From Hyphomicrobium sp. (GTDB lineage: Bacteria > Pseudomonadota > Alphaproteobacteria > Rhizobiales > Hyphomicrobiaceae), in assembly GCA_002928515.1 (NCBI GenBank), contig PERI01000001.1, forward strand, positions 558,001-622,000: a stretch of 64,000 nucleotides of DNA, read 5' to 3'. Within the stretch, counting starts at the first letter, position 1. Each line of letters starts with the position of its first letter. Of this stretch, positions 28,281 through 37,038 are shown in pieces. The translations under genes were made by a program, and so were the position numbers. Below the pieces are notes generated by a model, which saw only the letters and a list, made by a program, of their open reading frames with translations, was not told where the DNA came from and did not search any database.

Positions 28281-31193
28281 TCACTGTCCCAATCGTTCTA
28301 GGAGTGCTGGCACATGGACTTGGTCAGCTTTGTAATTTCCGGTCAGTGCGTGCATGACGATGTTCACGCCAGATCGATATGCCATTTCGCGCTGCATCTC
28401 TCCGCCAGGAACGACCGGGTAAATCGGACGGCCGCGATCGTCGAGCGCCCAGGCAGCGGCAAAATCATTGGACGTGATCATAATCGACGTCACGCCGTCT
28501 GAGACGCGTGCACGACTGGGTTCACTTTCTGACTCGGTAATGGCTTCGACCCAAAGTTGACCTCCATCCCAGCGACCCGGGAATCCGCGCATGAGATAGA
28601 ATGATTTCGTGACGACGTGATTTTCCGGCACGGGTTCAAGCCTTGGTACGTCGAGCTTGCTTAACAGCCTTTGCAATGCATTGCCGCCTTTGCCAGCCAA
28701 CGGTAATTGATTGCTACCGCCTTGACCGTAATCGCGGGTGTCGAAAATAATCAAACCGCCTTCCTTCATATACGCATCGATTTTGGCGATCGCTGCATCG
28801 GGAAGCACTTCAGCCGTTTCTAAAACTGGCCAATAGAGGATTGGGAAAAACGCAATCTCGTCTTTCGCGATATCGACGCCAACAGGTTCGCCGGGTTCGA
28901 CAGCGGTGCGCGCTTCTAGAACGCGGGCTAATCCGAGCAAGCCAACACGACTAGTATCATCGGTCTCTCGATTGCCGCTCAGAATGTAACCGAAGGTGAC
29001 TTTGCTCGTGGAATCGATGGCCGTCTTGTCGGTGGTTTCAAGCGACTGCGCTGTTGCGCCAACTGCGGGATTATCGCTACCGCCTGCTTGAGCGCGCGCA
29101 TTGAGTGGGTAGAGAATGCAAGCGCCTATACATGTCAGAGCAACTGCAGCGGCTGTCGCTGGTGTACGGCGACGCGATAAAGCTCTCATGCCGCCTGCTT
29201 GCAAAATCATAACTGCAATGATGTCGGCAAATAACAGGGCTAGCCCAAGTGCTAACATCCAAGGTTTGAGAAGTGTACTGGTGGCGTTGTCATATGTCAG
29301 ACGTTGGACATTGCCAGGAATGGCACCAATCGGCTTCAATTCGCTTTTGGGCGTCAGGACGTTCAGGGCGCGCGGCGCACCGCTCGCGCCATAATATCCG
29401 GGTGGGTGAATGAGCGAGGGAAGTGAGTTTGCCATCGCGCTTGCGAGCATCGGCTCTGCTGTCGGAGGTGGCGCCTTCAAAGTGCCAAAACCATCTAATG
29501 TTTTGAGCGGAGACAAAACACCTGCGGTTTGAGTTGCTGGCGAAGCAGTGTCTGTGGTGGACGTCGTGCCGTCGGCTTGAGTGGTGCTGGCACCAATCTT
29601 CCCCATCGTGGATAGGCGACGCAACATGTCAACGAATAATCCCGATATGGGCAAATTGGACCAATCCGAATTGGCCGTAATGTGAAATAGAACGAGTTTG
29701 CCATCGCCGCGCTTGGTGGCGGTTACGAGCGGTGTGCCATCTTTCAAGCGTGCCCAGATTTCAACGTCAGGCGTGATCTGGGCCGGGTCAGCCAACACTT
29801 GCCGGTTCACTGATACATCTGGCGGAATTGTCAGACCAGCAAAAGGACTTGCTTCATCGAAATTAGCAAGTGCTTGGGGCGAGGACCAACTCAGAGCGCC
29901 ACCCAGCGAGCGCCCGCCCGAGCGCAAGGCTACTGGCAGCAAATCATCGTTTCCTTTTTCCAAGCGCGGGCCTGCAAAACGCACTAGAAATCCGCCGCGC
30001 TTTACGAAGTCATCGACCTGCTTGGCAGCCTCGCCCGTGACATTGCCAATGTCGGCAAGCATGAGTACCGAAACGTTTTGCTTCAGTACGCTATCAATGC
30101 CTTGCGCAAGGTTTGAGTCTTTTGAAACGGCGAGTTCAGCGTAAGGATTCAAGGCTTTCTGGATATAGTACAGGGGCGCTAAAAGGGGTTGTGCCTGTTC
30201 GCGACTTTCTCCTGAAATTAAACCCACGCGATGCCACTGGGTCGCAGCATCGATCAAGTGCACAGCGCCTGCTGATCGCTCGGAACCAATCTCGATACGA
30301 GCGACTTGATTGCGAAGTTCGAGTGGCAATTCAAATGGTATTGTCTTTTTTGTTTCTCCCGCTGCGAACTGGAAATTTGCTTCACCAAGTCGCTCGCCGC
30401 GCGCAGAGAATGCGTAGACAGTGCCGCTCCGTGGCGTTCCTGCAGCTTGCAATGCTAAAGCTTCGAGGGAGCCTTTTTCGCCAAGTTGCGCTGCCAGACC
30501 GAGAGCCTCTTGACCTGTCGTCTCGTCGATCACCGATAGCGTGGCGCGATCGCCAATCGCTTGTAGTTTTTCAGAGAATTGGCGAGCTTCACCATCGTGG
30601 TCAATGCCGTCGTGCAGCCATACGATGTTAGGATTTTTAGTTTCAGGCGAGCTGAGCACCTTCGATAGAATGTCTATGGTTGCGACACGATCAGGTGCGA
30701 ATGCCTGTGGCGTGAGTGCTGCTGCGGTGTTGCGAGCATCGCTTGGCGATTCTAATTTTGCCACGGTGTTTTTTGCTGTCGCCGCTGTGCCCATAACGAT
30801 AACAGGCCGACCATCGTTTTCGGCTTCGCCAATGAGACGTGTCATCATTGCGCTGCGCTGGGACCAGCGGGACGATGATGCCCAGCCATTGTCAACGACG
30901 ACGACCAGCGGGCCGTTGCCTTTAAGCCCAGCGTTTTTTGCCGGATTGAGAATCGGCTCGGCCAGCGCCAGAATTACAAGCGTCGCTGCAAAGAGGCGGA
31001 TGAGGGTTAACCACCACGGTGTTTTGTCAGCTGTTTTTTCTTCATTTTCCAAACCGACAAGAATGCGCGTTGGCGGAAACTCGACTTGCTCAGGCCGGGG
31101 TGGAACTGCGCGCAACAGCCAGTAGATGACCGGCAACGTCACGAGGGCTGCAAGAAGCCAAGGGTTTAGAAATGCGAGTGCGCCAAATGTCAT
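28281..31193 (-). CDS. DUF4159 protein with BatA-like N-terminus
   Basis: The protein is 970 residues. The N-terminus (AFLNPWLLAALVTLPVIYWLLRAVPP and a second helix ATLVILALAEPIL) is the BatA/aerotolerance-type membrane anchor. A VWA-like region follows (GPLVVVVDNGWASSSRW), then a long beta-rich periplasmic part. A membrane helix lies near residue 650 (LALGLALLFADIIAVMIL). The C-terminal DUF4159 domain (about residues 740-960) includes VGLLGLARVLEARTAVEP, IAFFPILYWPV and a GGLIIFDTRDYG strand. The stop-to-start overlap ATGA with the DUF58 gene and the 10-base gap to the next gene make this one operon with MoxR. Confidence 0.82.
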   Translation of the reverse strand: MTFGALAFLNPWLLAALVTLPVIYWLLRAVPPRPEQVEFPPTRILVGLENEEKTADKTPWWLTLIRLFAATLVILALAEPILNPAKNAGLKGNGPLVVVVDNGWASSSRWSQRSAMMTRLIGEAENDGRPVIVMGTAATAKNTVAKLESPSDARNTAAALTPQAFAPDRVATIDILSKVLSSPETKNPNIVWLHDGIDHDGEARQFSEKLQAIGDRATLSVIDETTGQEALGLAAQLGEKGSLEALALQAAGTPRSGTVYAFSARGERLGEANFQFAAGETKKTIPFELPLELRNQVARIEIGSERSAGAVHLIDAATQWHRVGLISGESREQAQPLLAPLYYIQKALNPYAELAVSKDSNLAQGIDSVLKQNVSVLMLADIGNVTGEAAKQVDDFVKRGGFLVRFAGPRLEKGNDDLLPVALRSGGRSLGGALSWSSPQALANFDEASPFAGLTIPPDVSVNRQVLADPAQITPDVEIWARLKDGTPLVTATKRGDGKLVLFHITANSDWSNLPISGLFVDMLRRLSTMGKIGASTTQADGTTSTTDTASPATQTAGVLSPLKTLDGFGTLKAPPPTAEPMLASAMANSLPSLIHPPGYYGASGAPRALNVLTPKSELKPIGAIPGNVQRLTYDNATSTLLKPWMLALGLALLFADIIAVMILQAGGMRALSRRRTPATAAAVALTCIGACILYPLNARAQAGGSDNPAVGATAQSLETTDKTAIDSTSKVTFGYILSGNRETDDTSRVGLLGLARVLEARTAVEPGEPVGVDIAKDEIAFFPILYWPVLETAEVLPDAAIAKIDAYMKEGGLIIFDTRDYGQGGSNQLPLAGKGGNALQRLLSKLDVPRLEPVPENHVVTKSFYLMRGFPGRWDGGQLWVEAITESESEPSRARVSDGVTSIMITSNDFAAAWALDDRGRPIYPVVPGGEMQREMAYRSGVNIVMHALTGNYKADQVHVPALLERLGQ

Positions 31194-32158
31194 GGACGCG
31201 ACCCCGCAGTATCAGTGTTGGTACCCATCCAACGGTAGCCGCCGCTTTTGCCTTCTAGGCGCATCAACAACGACAACAAAGGTTCCGATGCCGGACGATC
31301 GGTATGATGCACTAAAAAAGACCAGCCTAAGCGGTGTGCGATGTCTTGAATGGCAGCGCGATGGGCGAGCAATTTTGCTTGATAGCGATCACGCAAGCTT
31401 TCGACGCGATCAGCGATCCAGCGCGACTGACCGTCCGGCGATAGGAATTCCGTCCGCCCTGCGTAGGCTAAAGTTTCTTCGGCTGGATCGAGAATTTGCA
31501 CGAGATGGCCATTCGCTCCAGCCGATCCCATAGCCTCAATCGTTTCGCGCACCTTGTCGATGGGATCGAGAAAATCAGAGAAGAGGACAACCGTTGAAAA
31601 GCGCGTCAGACGGGATGTCGGGGGTTCGGAATTCTCACCGGCTTTGTCGCCAAGCATCAACAAGGCTTCGGCAAGCTTCTGCGCGGCCCGTCGATTTGCC
31701 GTCGGCTGCGTCACACCAAGCAGAGCAACACGCTCCCCGCCTCTGACCAAAAGTTCAGTCGCGCCGAGCATTAAAACGAGTGCGCGCTCGGCCTTGGTCA
31801 CATGGCTGAGATGACTTTTGAAATTCATAGAGCGTGACATGTTCGGCCATACATAAATCGTATGCGCTGCTTCCCATTCTCGCTCTCGTACATACAAATG
31901 GTGCGAACTGGCAGACCGCCGCCAATCGACGAGATGGGCACCTTCTCCCGGTTGGTACTGCCGAAATTGCCAGAATGTTTCGCCTGGACCGGCGCGTCTG
32001 CGCCCGTGAATGCCGTGCGCAACTGTGGACGCGATACGGTCGGCTTCCATCAACAATTCAGGTAGGCGATCGACAATGCTTGCGGCTTCCCGTTCGAGCG
32101 CCAAGATTTGGCGTCCGTTGGTGCCGGTTGCTTTTGTTTGCCCGGTTGGGCTGGCCAT
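31190..32158 (-). CDS. DUF58 domain protein
   Basis: The 322-residue protein is the partner commonly encoded right after MoxR. The defining core is FWQFRQYQPGEGAHLVDWRRSASSHHLYVREREWE. A VWA-like part follows with a degenerate metal site (IYVWPNMSRSMNF; the usual DxSxS reads NMSRS) and SDFLDPIDKVRETIEAMG. It is predicted to be soluble and cytoplasmic or membrane-associated. MoxR ATPases are thought to act as chaperones assembling VWA-type partners such as this. It starts six bases after the MoxR stop and overlaps DUF4159. Confidence 0.87.
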   Translation of the reverse strand: MASPTGQTKATGTNGRQILALEREAASIVDRLPELLMEADRIASTVAHGIHGRRRAGPGETFWQFRQYQPGEGAHLVDWRRSASSHHLYVREREWEAAHTIYVWPNMSRSMNFKSHLSHVTKAERALVLMLGATELLVRGGERVALLGVTQPTANRRAAQKLAEALLMLGDKAGENSEPPTSRLTRFSTVVLFSDFLDPIDKVRETIEAMGSAGANGHLVQILDPAEETLAYAGRTEFLSPDGQSRWIADRVESLRDRYQAKLLAHRAAIQDIAHRLGWSFLVHHTDRPASEPLLSLLMRLEGKSGGYRWMGTNTDTAGSRP

Positions 32159-32164
32159 TCGGTG

Positions 32165-33163
32165 CTACTCCACAGCCGCGGCAAGTCGCGCGATGATCTT
32201 TGAAAGATCCTCGCCTTCCGCGCGGGCCGCAAACGACAGGGCCATTCTGTGCTTTAAAACGGGCTCAGCAAGAGCGACGACGTCGTCAATCGATGGTGCT
32301 AAGCGCCCGTCGATTAGAGCTTTGGCGCGTACGGCCAACATCAATGCCTGGCTGGCGCGTGGACCTGGTCCCCAAGCCACAAATTTATCCGTGTCTGCGC
32401 TCGCGCCAGTGCCGGGGCGCGCCGAGCGCACGAGGGAAAGAATAGCTTCGACAACTTTGTCGGGCACTGGGATTTGACGCACGAGCCGCTGCGTTGCCAT
32501 CAACTCTTGTGCCGACAAAACAGGTTCCAGCTTCTGACTATCGGTACCAGTTGTGGCGTAGAGCATTTTGCGCTCCGCAATCAGATCGGGGTAGTCGACA
32601 TCAATCTGAAGCAAGAACCGATCGAGCTGCGCTTCTGGCAGCGGATAGGTTCCTTCCTGTTCAAGCGGGTTTTGGGTTGCGAGGACATGGAACGGTGCTG
32701 GTGTGTCATGGCGTTGACCTGCCACCGTCACGTGATGCTCTTGCATCGCCTGCAAAAGTGCTGACTGCGTTTTTGGAGATGCACGGTTGATTTCGTCTGC
32801 CATCAGCAATTGCGTAAAGATCGGACCTTTGATGAACCGAAACGTGCGGGCTCGTCCGGGCTCTTCTTCGAGAACTTCCGACCCGATGATGTCGGACGGC
32901 ATAAGGTCAGGCGTGAATTGAATGCGCTTAGCGTCGAGGCCGAGCACACGGCCTAGCGTATCAACGAGCAATGTTTTGGCGAGGCCTGGAACGCCGATGA
33001 GCAGGGCATGACCGCCGGAAAGCAGCGTTATCAGTGTGCGCTCTATGACGACATCCTGACCAAAAATCACGGATGCTGCCGCTTTATGTGCGCGCTGCAC
33101 GCGTTCGGCGGCGGCCTCTAAGCGTGGGACGATGTCGGTTTGCGTATCAACAACGGTATTCAT
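32165..33163 (-). CDS. MoxR-family AAA+ ATPase
   Basis: The protein is 332 residues, the standard length. The Walker A-like loop is GVPGLAKT. Other landmarks are PDLMPSDIIGSEVLEEE, LLMADEINRASPKTQSALLQAMQE (Walker B and sensor region) and ATQNPLEQEGTYPLPEAQLDRFLLQI. It should hydrolyse ATP to remodel the DUF58, DUF4159 and membrane proteins encoded immediately downstream. It is the first gene of that four-gene minus-strand operon; its promoter should lie in the 170 bases upstream. Confidence 0.94.
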   Translation of the reverse strand: MNTVVDTQTDIVPRLEAAAERVQRAHKAAASVIFGQDVVIERTLITLLSGGHALLIGVPGLAKTLLVDTLGRVLGLDAKRIQFTPDLMPSDIIGSEVLEEEPGRARTFRFIKGPIFTQLLMADEINRASPKTQSALLQAMQEHHVTVAGQRHDTPAPFHVLATQNPLEQEGTYPLPEAQLDRFLLQIDVDYPDLIAERKMLYATTGTDSQKLEPVLSAQELMATQRLVRQIPVPDKVVEAILSLVRSARPGTGASADTDKFVAWGPGPRASQALMLAVRAKALIDGRLAPSIDDVVALAEPVLKHRMALSFAARAEGEDLSKIIARLAAAVE

Positions 33164-33335
33164 ACTGCTGCTAGCCTCGTACCAAATGCGATTTTTTATT
33201 GTTACAACAATGGCGAAGCCGTCTCAGGCCAGCGACCGTAGATGCTAGACGATCCAGCCCAGCCCGCCTAGGGTCAAGTGAATGTTACGTTAGATTATGC
33301 TTGAAGCTCGAGCAGATAGGGGCGGGATATTTTCT

Positions 33336-33950
33336 ATGGCGGGTAACGATCAGGTCCCTGAGCGCCAGGCTGGCAGAACCGCACCATGTTCGAGCTCGGC
33401 TGCGGGTCTTTCGCTCGAAGCTCTCATGCGGTCTGCGGCCACGGACGGTTCCAGCGCAGTGCGTCCTGTTGATACTTGGAACCCACCTTATTGCGGAGAC
33501 ATAGGTCTGAAAATTAGAGCCGATGGCTCATGGCTATACCGCGATAGTCCCATCGGGCGCATTGCAATTGTAAAACTGTTCGCGAGCATTCTGCGCAAGG
33601 ACGCTGACGGAAAGACTTTTTTGGTGACGCCCGCTGAAAAGGTGGATGTTGCGGTGGAGGATGCTCCTTTTCTCGCCGTGGAGATGGCCGTTTCGGGCGA
33701 AGGCCAGTCGCAGAATCTATCGTTCAGGACGAATGTCGATGACGTCGTAACCGTGGGTCCGACTAACCCGATCCGTTTTGAAGTGCAGAATTTTTCTGGT
33801 GGGCTGAAGCCTTACCTGCTTGTACGGGGGCGACTTGAAGCCCTGTGTACGCGCGCCGTTTATGCCGAACTCGTTGGCTTAGCGCAATCGCACGATGATG
33901 GCGACACGCTCGGCATCTGGAGCGGCGGGACATTTTGGCCAATGAGCTAA
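33336..33950 (+). CDS. DUF1285 domain protein
   Basis: About 204 residues from ATG 33336; an upstream ATG at 33297 would add 13. The conserved DUF1285 core is visible as DTWNPPYCGDIGLKIRADGSWLYRDSPIGRIAIVKLFASILRKDADG followed by FLVTPAEKVDVAVEDAPFLAVEM. No catalytic motif is known. In many Rhizobiales this gene is followed by a CoA-pyrophosphatase NUDIX gene and a CCA-adding enzyme; here it is followed by an oppositely oriented usg gene, so that operon is not preserved. The gene is divergent from moxR. Confidence 0.85.
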   Translation: MAGNDQVPERQAGRTAPCSSSAAGLSLEALMRSAATDGSSAVRPVDTWNPPYCGDIGLKIRADGSWLYRDSPIGRIAIVKLFASILRKDADGKTFLVTPAEKVDVAVEDAPFLAVEMAVSGEGQSQNLSFRTNVDDVVTVGPTNPIRFEVQNFSGGLKPYLLVRGRLEALCTRAVYAELVGLAQSHDDGDTLGIWSGGTFWPMS

Positions 33951-34018
33951 AGGCTAATATTTGCAATCGTCATTGCGCTGACCCAGCACCGAAAAATTGC
34001 AAAATAGGACTAGCTAAA

Positions 34019-34306
34019 TTAATGCACCTTGAATTCAGCACCTACCAATCTGAGTTCGGCTGGTCGTATGAGTTTAGAGTTGGCAACGGTGACTTTGAAA
34101 AGTGGACCGTCGAGCTTTGCCGTCCAAAAATCCAAGAATGCTTTAAGCTTTGGGAAGCGTGGGGCTAAATCGTAGTCCTGCCAGACATAGCTCTGCAAAA
34201 GTGCCGGGTGGTCCGGCAGGCGATACAAAATCTCAGCTGTTGTGAGGCTGAAGCCTGCAAGCTGGCTGCGAAAGTTTTCGTCGTACAAGGACTTGTTTTG
34301 AGTCAC
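34019..34306 (-). CDS. usg: Usg-family protein
   Basis: The 95-residue cytosolic protein matches the short alphaproteobacterial Usg family. LTTAEILYRLPDHPALLQSYVWQDYDLAPRFPKLKAFLDFW and the closing AEFKVH are almost a family fingerprint. Function is unknown; the name comes from a historical gene label and not from an activity. It is a single gene, convergent with DUF1285 and divergent from marC. Confidence 0.88.
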   Translation of the reverse strand: MTQNKSLYDENFRSQLAGFSLTTAEILYRLPDHPALLQSYVWQDYDLAPRFPKLKAFLDFWTAKLDGPLFKVTVANSKLIRPAELRLVGAEFKVH

Positions 34307-34520
34307 TGGCTATCTCCCTATTTATGGTCGATGCGCGCCCCTTCCCTAGAAATGCTAGTGTTGTGTGAGAATCGTTTGCTGTCCATTGTAAATCTTTGGC
34401 TTTGTAAAAATTAGCAAAAGCTGTTCGCGAGTGCTTGCTGAGTTTAGCTCAGCTCAGGCGCAAATCTTGAGAGCTCGACACGCCTGACGACATTGATGTG
34501 TGAGTGTGGTTAAGGGCCCT

Positions 34521-35159
34521 ATGCTGGAAACTGCCCTCAAGAGTTTTACGACTTTCTTTGCCACGATAGGTCCCGTGGAAGCCGCGGTGCTTTTTGCAAC
34601 GCTGACACCAAAGATGGCGCGTGCTGAACGCCAACGGATCGCTCTGCGCGCGACGATGATCGCGACAGCCATACTCGCTTTTTTTACCCTGCTAGGTGGA
34701 CCGATACTCAATCAATTGGGAGTATCCATTGCAGCATTGCAAACCGCAGGCGGCATCGTTCTGTTGTTAATTTCTTTGGACATGATTTTTGCGCGCCCTG
34801 GCGGATCGATCAAACTGACGCCACCGGAAGGTGAAGAGGCGCAGACACGCGAGGATGTCGCCGTTTTCCCGCTTGCGACCCCATTGCTTGCGGGTCCGGG
34901 TGCTATGAGTGCCGGCATTTTGCTCGCTGCAAATGCGCACGGGGAGCCGCTTGGGCTGGCCGTAGTTGTTGCATCTCTGCTGGCCGTTATGATCGTGACT
35001 TTAGCGCTGCTCTATCTTGCCCATGAGCTCAATCGCATGTTCAGCTTGACTGCGCAGCGCGTGCTTGTGCGCGTGTTTGGAATTTTATTGGCCGCTATCG
35101 CGGTACAAGGTGTTTTTAACGGATTGCGTGCTGCTGGGTTTATGTCGCCGGGACTGTGA
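34521..35159 (+). CDS. MarC-family integral membrane protein
   Basis: The product is a 212-residue inner-membrane protein with about six helices. The first segment FTTFFATIGPVEAAVLFATLTP and the central PLATPLLAGPGAMSAGIL motif are MarC hallmarks. Despite the name, MarC is not shown to cause multidrug resistance and its substrate is unknown. The open frame starts with a GTG at 34500, but the ATG at 34521 has AAGGG five bases upstream. Confidence 0.9.
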   Translation: MLETALKSFTTFFATIGPVEAAVLFATLTPKMARAERQRIALRATMIATAILAFFTLLGGPILNQLGVSIAALQTAGGIVLLLISLDMIFARPGGSIKLTPPEGEEAQTREDVAVFPLATPLLAGPGAMSAGILLAANAHGEPLGLAVVVASLLAVMIVTLALLYLAHELNRMFSLTAQRVLVRVFGILLAAIAVQGVFNGLRAAGFMSPGL

Positions 35160-35316
35160 GCGAGAGCTGCGACCTTTGTTATTATTCCATGGATTGAAAT
35201 CTATTTGCCGCCAAATTTTATGGGTGCGTTAGCAGCTCTTTAACGCCTCGCGTGTTTCAATCCGACACAGTTCTTCGTGTTCGGTTGCGTTTTCGCGTTT
35301 CGTAAAGGCGTGTTTC

Positions 35317-35724
35317 ATGTTTGCGTTTTCAGTCGGCTCTCAGCCGCCAAAACTATTTTGTGCGGCGTTCGTGCGCATGACGGCTTCCTTCGCTCTGCTC
35401 GCATTGGCTGGATGCGCTTCGAATCCTGATCACTATGCATCCCATGGCCAGCAGCCGCCTACGCAGGTGGCACATGCCGTCGTGGTTGAAGTCGAGGATG
35501 ACGGACTGCCCAGTCAAGCGCCGCCCCCGGTTCGCATTCGAGATATTCCTGACGATCCTTCTGAACCTTTCAGCAAAAATTACGGTGGAACCAACCCATC
35601 GGGTGTTCCTGAAATTTATGAGAAAGTGACCACACCGCCGGAAGAAACTCCCGATGTGGTGCGCAGTGATCTGCCGGTTGTGTTTCGTCAAAAAGTGGCC
35701 GCGGCACATGCTGCAGATGAATAG
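35317..35724 (+). CDS. Predicted small lipoprotein
   Basis: The product is a 135-residue protein with a lipobox LALAGC, so it should be lipidated at Cys33 and anchored in the outer or inner membrane. The mature part is proline-rich and acidic, with a IRDIPDDPSEPFSKNYGG segment that recalls a conserved but unnamed Rhizobiales lipoprotein. The ATG at 35317 has AAAGG eight bases before it. A shorter start at 35377 (MTASFALLALAGC) would give a more usual signal length but has no ribosome site. Function is unknown. Confidence 0.7.
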   Translation: MFAFSVGSQPPKLFCAAFVRMTASFALLALAGCASNPDHYASHGQQPPTQVAHAVVVEVEDDGLPSQAPPPVRIRDIPDDPSEPFSKNYGGTNPSGVPEIYEKVTTPPEETPDVVRSDLPVVFRQKVAAAHAADE

Positions 35725-35876
35725 ATGTTCATCTGCTGCACATAGAATTTAAAATGTCGCGACGGAAATCTGGCCTACTGCCGTTTCGTCTCTAGAGAAG
35801 TCGCATCCGCGATTTTTCAAACCCTTGGGCGCGCACATCCCCCCGGTGTCGTGTTCGGTCAGAGGAGAGACAATAT

Positions 35877-36290
35877 ATGCGTAAAACACTCGGCGCTGTA
35901 CTCGCCGTTGCTGCCGGTATGGCAGCCATGGGCGGAAGCATGCGTCCCGCAGATGCCGCAGCTTTTTCAAAGCCGCAGCTCAGTGGCACAAGTGAAGTCG
36001 TTGAAGTTCGCAAGAGAGGCGGCTTCCGCGGTAATCGTGGCTTTCGAGGCCATCGTAGCTTCCGAGGCAATCGCGGCTTTTCCCGCAATCGTGGGTTCCG
36101 TAGCCACCGTGCCTTCCGTGGACGCGGCTATTCTCACCGCCGCTATGGTCGCGGACTAAGGTGGGGCGCTCCGGTTGTTATCGGTGCTTACGGCTATGGC
36201 TACGGCAATTGCAGTTATTTGAAGCGTCGCGCAATTGCTACGGGTAGCCGTTACTGGTGGCGTCGTTACAACGCGTGCCGCTATTACTAA
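35877..36290 (+). CDS. Exported Gly/Arg/Phe-repeat protein
   Basis: The 137-residue protein has a signal peptide (cleavage after ADA near residue 28). Residues 48-84 are a run of imperfect six-residue repeats (GFRGNR, GFRGHR, SFRGNR, GFSRNR, GFRSHR, AFRGRG). The tail is Tyr- and Arg-rich with two cysteines (GYGYGNCSYLKRR, WWRRYNACRYY). It is strongly basic. The tail resembles small Rhizobiales proteins ending in YY-rich motifs, but the repeat block is not a named domain. The ATG has AGGAG nine bases upstream. A strong terminator follows the stop. Confidence 0.75.
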   Translation: MRKTLGAVLAVAAGMAAMGGSMRPADAAAFSKPQLSGTSEVVEVRKRGGFRGNRGFRGHRSFRGNRGFSRNRGFRSHRAFRGRGYSHRRYGRGLRWGAPVVIGAYGYGYGNCSYLKRRAIATGSRYWWRRYNACRYY

Positions 36291-36316
36291 GCTGACAACC
36301 AAATAGAATTTGAGAG

Positions 36317-36349
36317 TGAGGGTGGATCTGTGATCCACCCTCATTTTTT
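36317..36349 (+). terminator. Strong Rho-independent terminator
   Basis: A perfect 12-bp stem TGAGGGTGGATC/GATCCACCCTCA (36317-36328 and 36332-36343) with a 3-base loop is followed by six T (36344-36349). It ends the repeat-protein transcript. It also shows that the upstream ATG at 36330 is not the start of the next gene. Confidence 0.93.
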
Positions 36350-36404
36350 ATTGCCGTTGAGACGCGCACGGCTTTATGTGTGGTTCATTCGCAGAAGTGG
36401 GTTC

Positions 36405-36947
36405 ATGTCAACGCATGTGAGAATTGAGCGCTATACCAGCTTGCCATCAACTGAGGCGTTGAAGGCTGGTCTTGAATGCGTCTTCTTCACGTCGAGCAAT
36501 ACTCAAGTCTTTAGCAGCGACGACGCGCGTTCAAAATTCAAAGAACGTTGGCTGGGACGATACCTGCAGCACGATCCACACTATGCTTATGTTGCGCTGT
36601 CTGAGATGAATGATGTGGTTGGGTATTTGATTGGCAGCACAGACGATCCAGCGATCACATCACGATTTGCTGATCTTGCCTATGATCAAACTTTTGGCGC
36701 ACTATCGCAAAACTATCCAGCGCATCTGCATGTCAATATCGCGCCTCATCACCGTGGCTGCGGATTGGGAGCTGAGTTGATCGAGCGCTTTGTAGCTGAT
36801 CTCCGCAAAGGGTGCGTGCCAGGTGTTCATGTTGTGACGAGTAAAAACGCTCGCAATGTTGGCTTCTACAATAGAAACGGCTTTCGTGAAATTGCTGCCA
36901 ATGGCGTCGGCGAACGCGAATTCGTTTTGTTAGCCCGCAAATTGTGA
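36405..36947 (+). CDS. GNAT-family N-acetyltransferase
   Basis: The 180-residue GNAT has motif A visible as LHVNIAPHHRGCGLGAELIERF and a C-terminal ARNVGFYNRNGFREI, the usual acetyl-CoA fold. The substrate is unknown. The open frame also contains an upstream ATG at 36330, but that lies inside the terminator stem, so the ATG at 36405 is preferred. It precedes the nuclease pair on the same strand with a 91-base gap. Confidence 0.82.
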   Translation: MSTHVRIERYTSLPSTEALKAGLECVFFTSSNTQVFSSDDARSKFKERWLGRYLQHDPHYAYVALSEMNDVVGYLIGSTDDPAITSRFADLAYDQTFGALSQNYPAHLHVNIAPHHRGCGLGAELIERFVADLRKGCVPGVHVVTSKNARNVGFYNRNGFREIAANGVGEREFVLLARKL

Positions 36948-37038
36948 ACTCTGTTGACGCTTGTCTTGTCCCAAGTATTCGAGTTTGTTTTCCTTCAACA
37001 CTTGAAAGCATCGCGTCGAGCAAGGATTGTCGTTGGGC

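Noticed and set aside
36021-36131. Repeats in the GFRGNR gene as a CRISPR-like array
   Set aside because: They are imperfect codon repeats within a coding frame and lack spacers.
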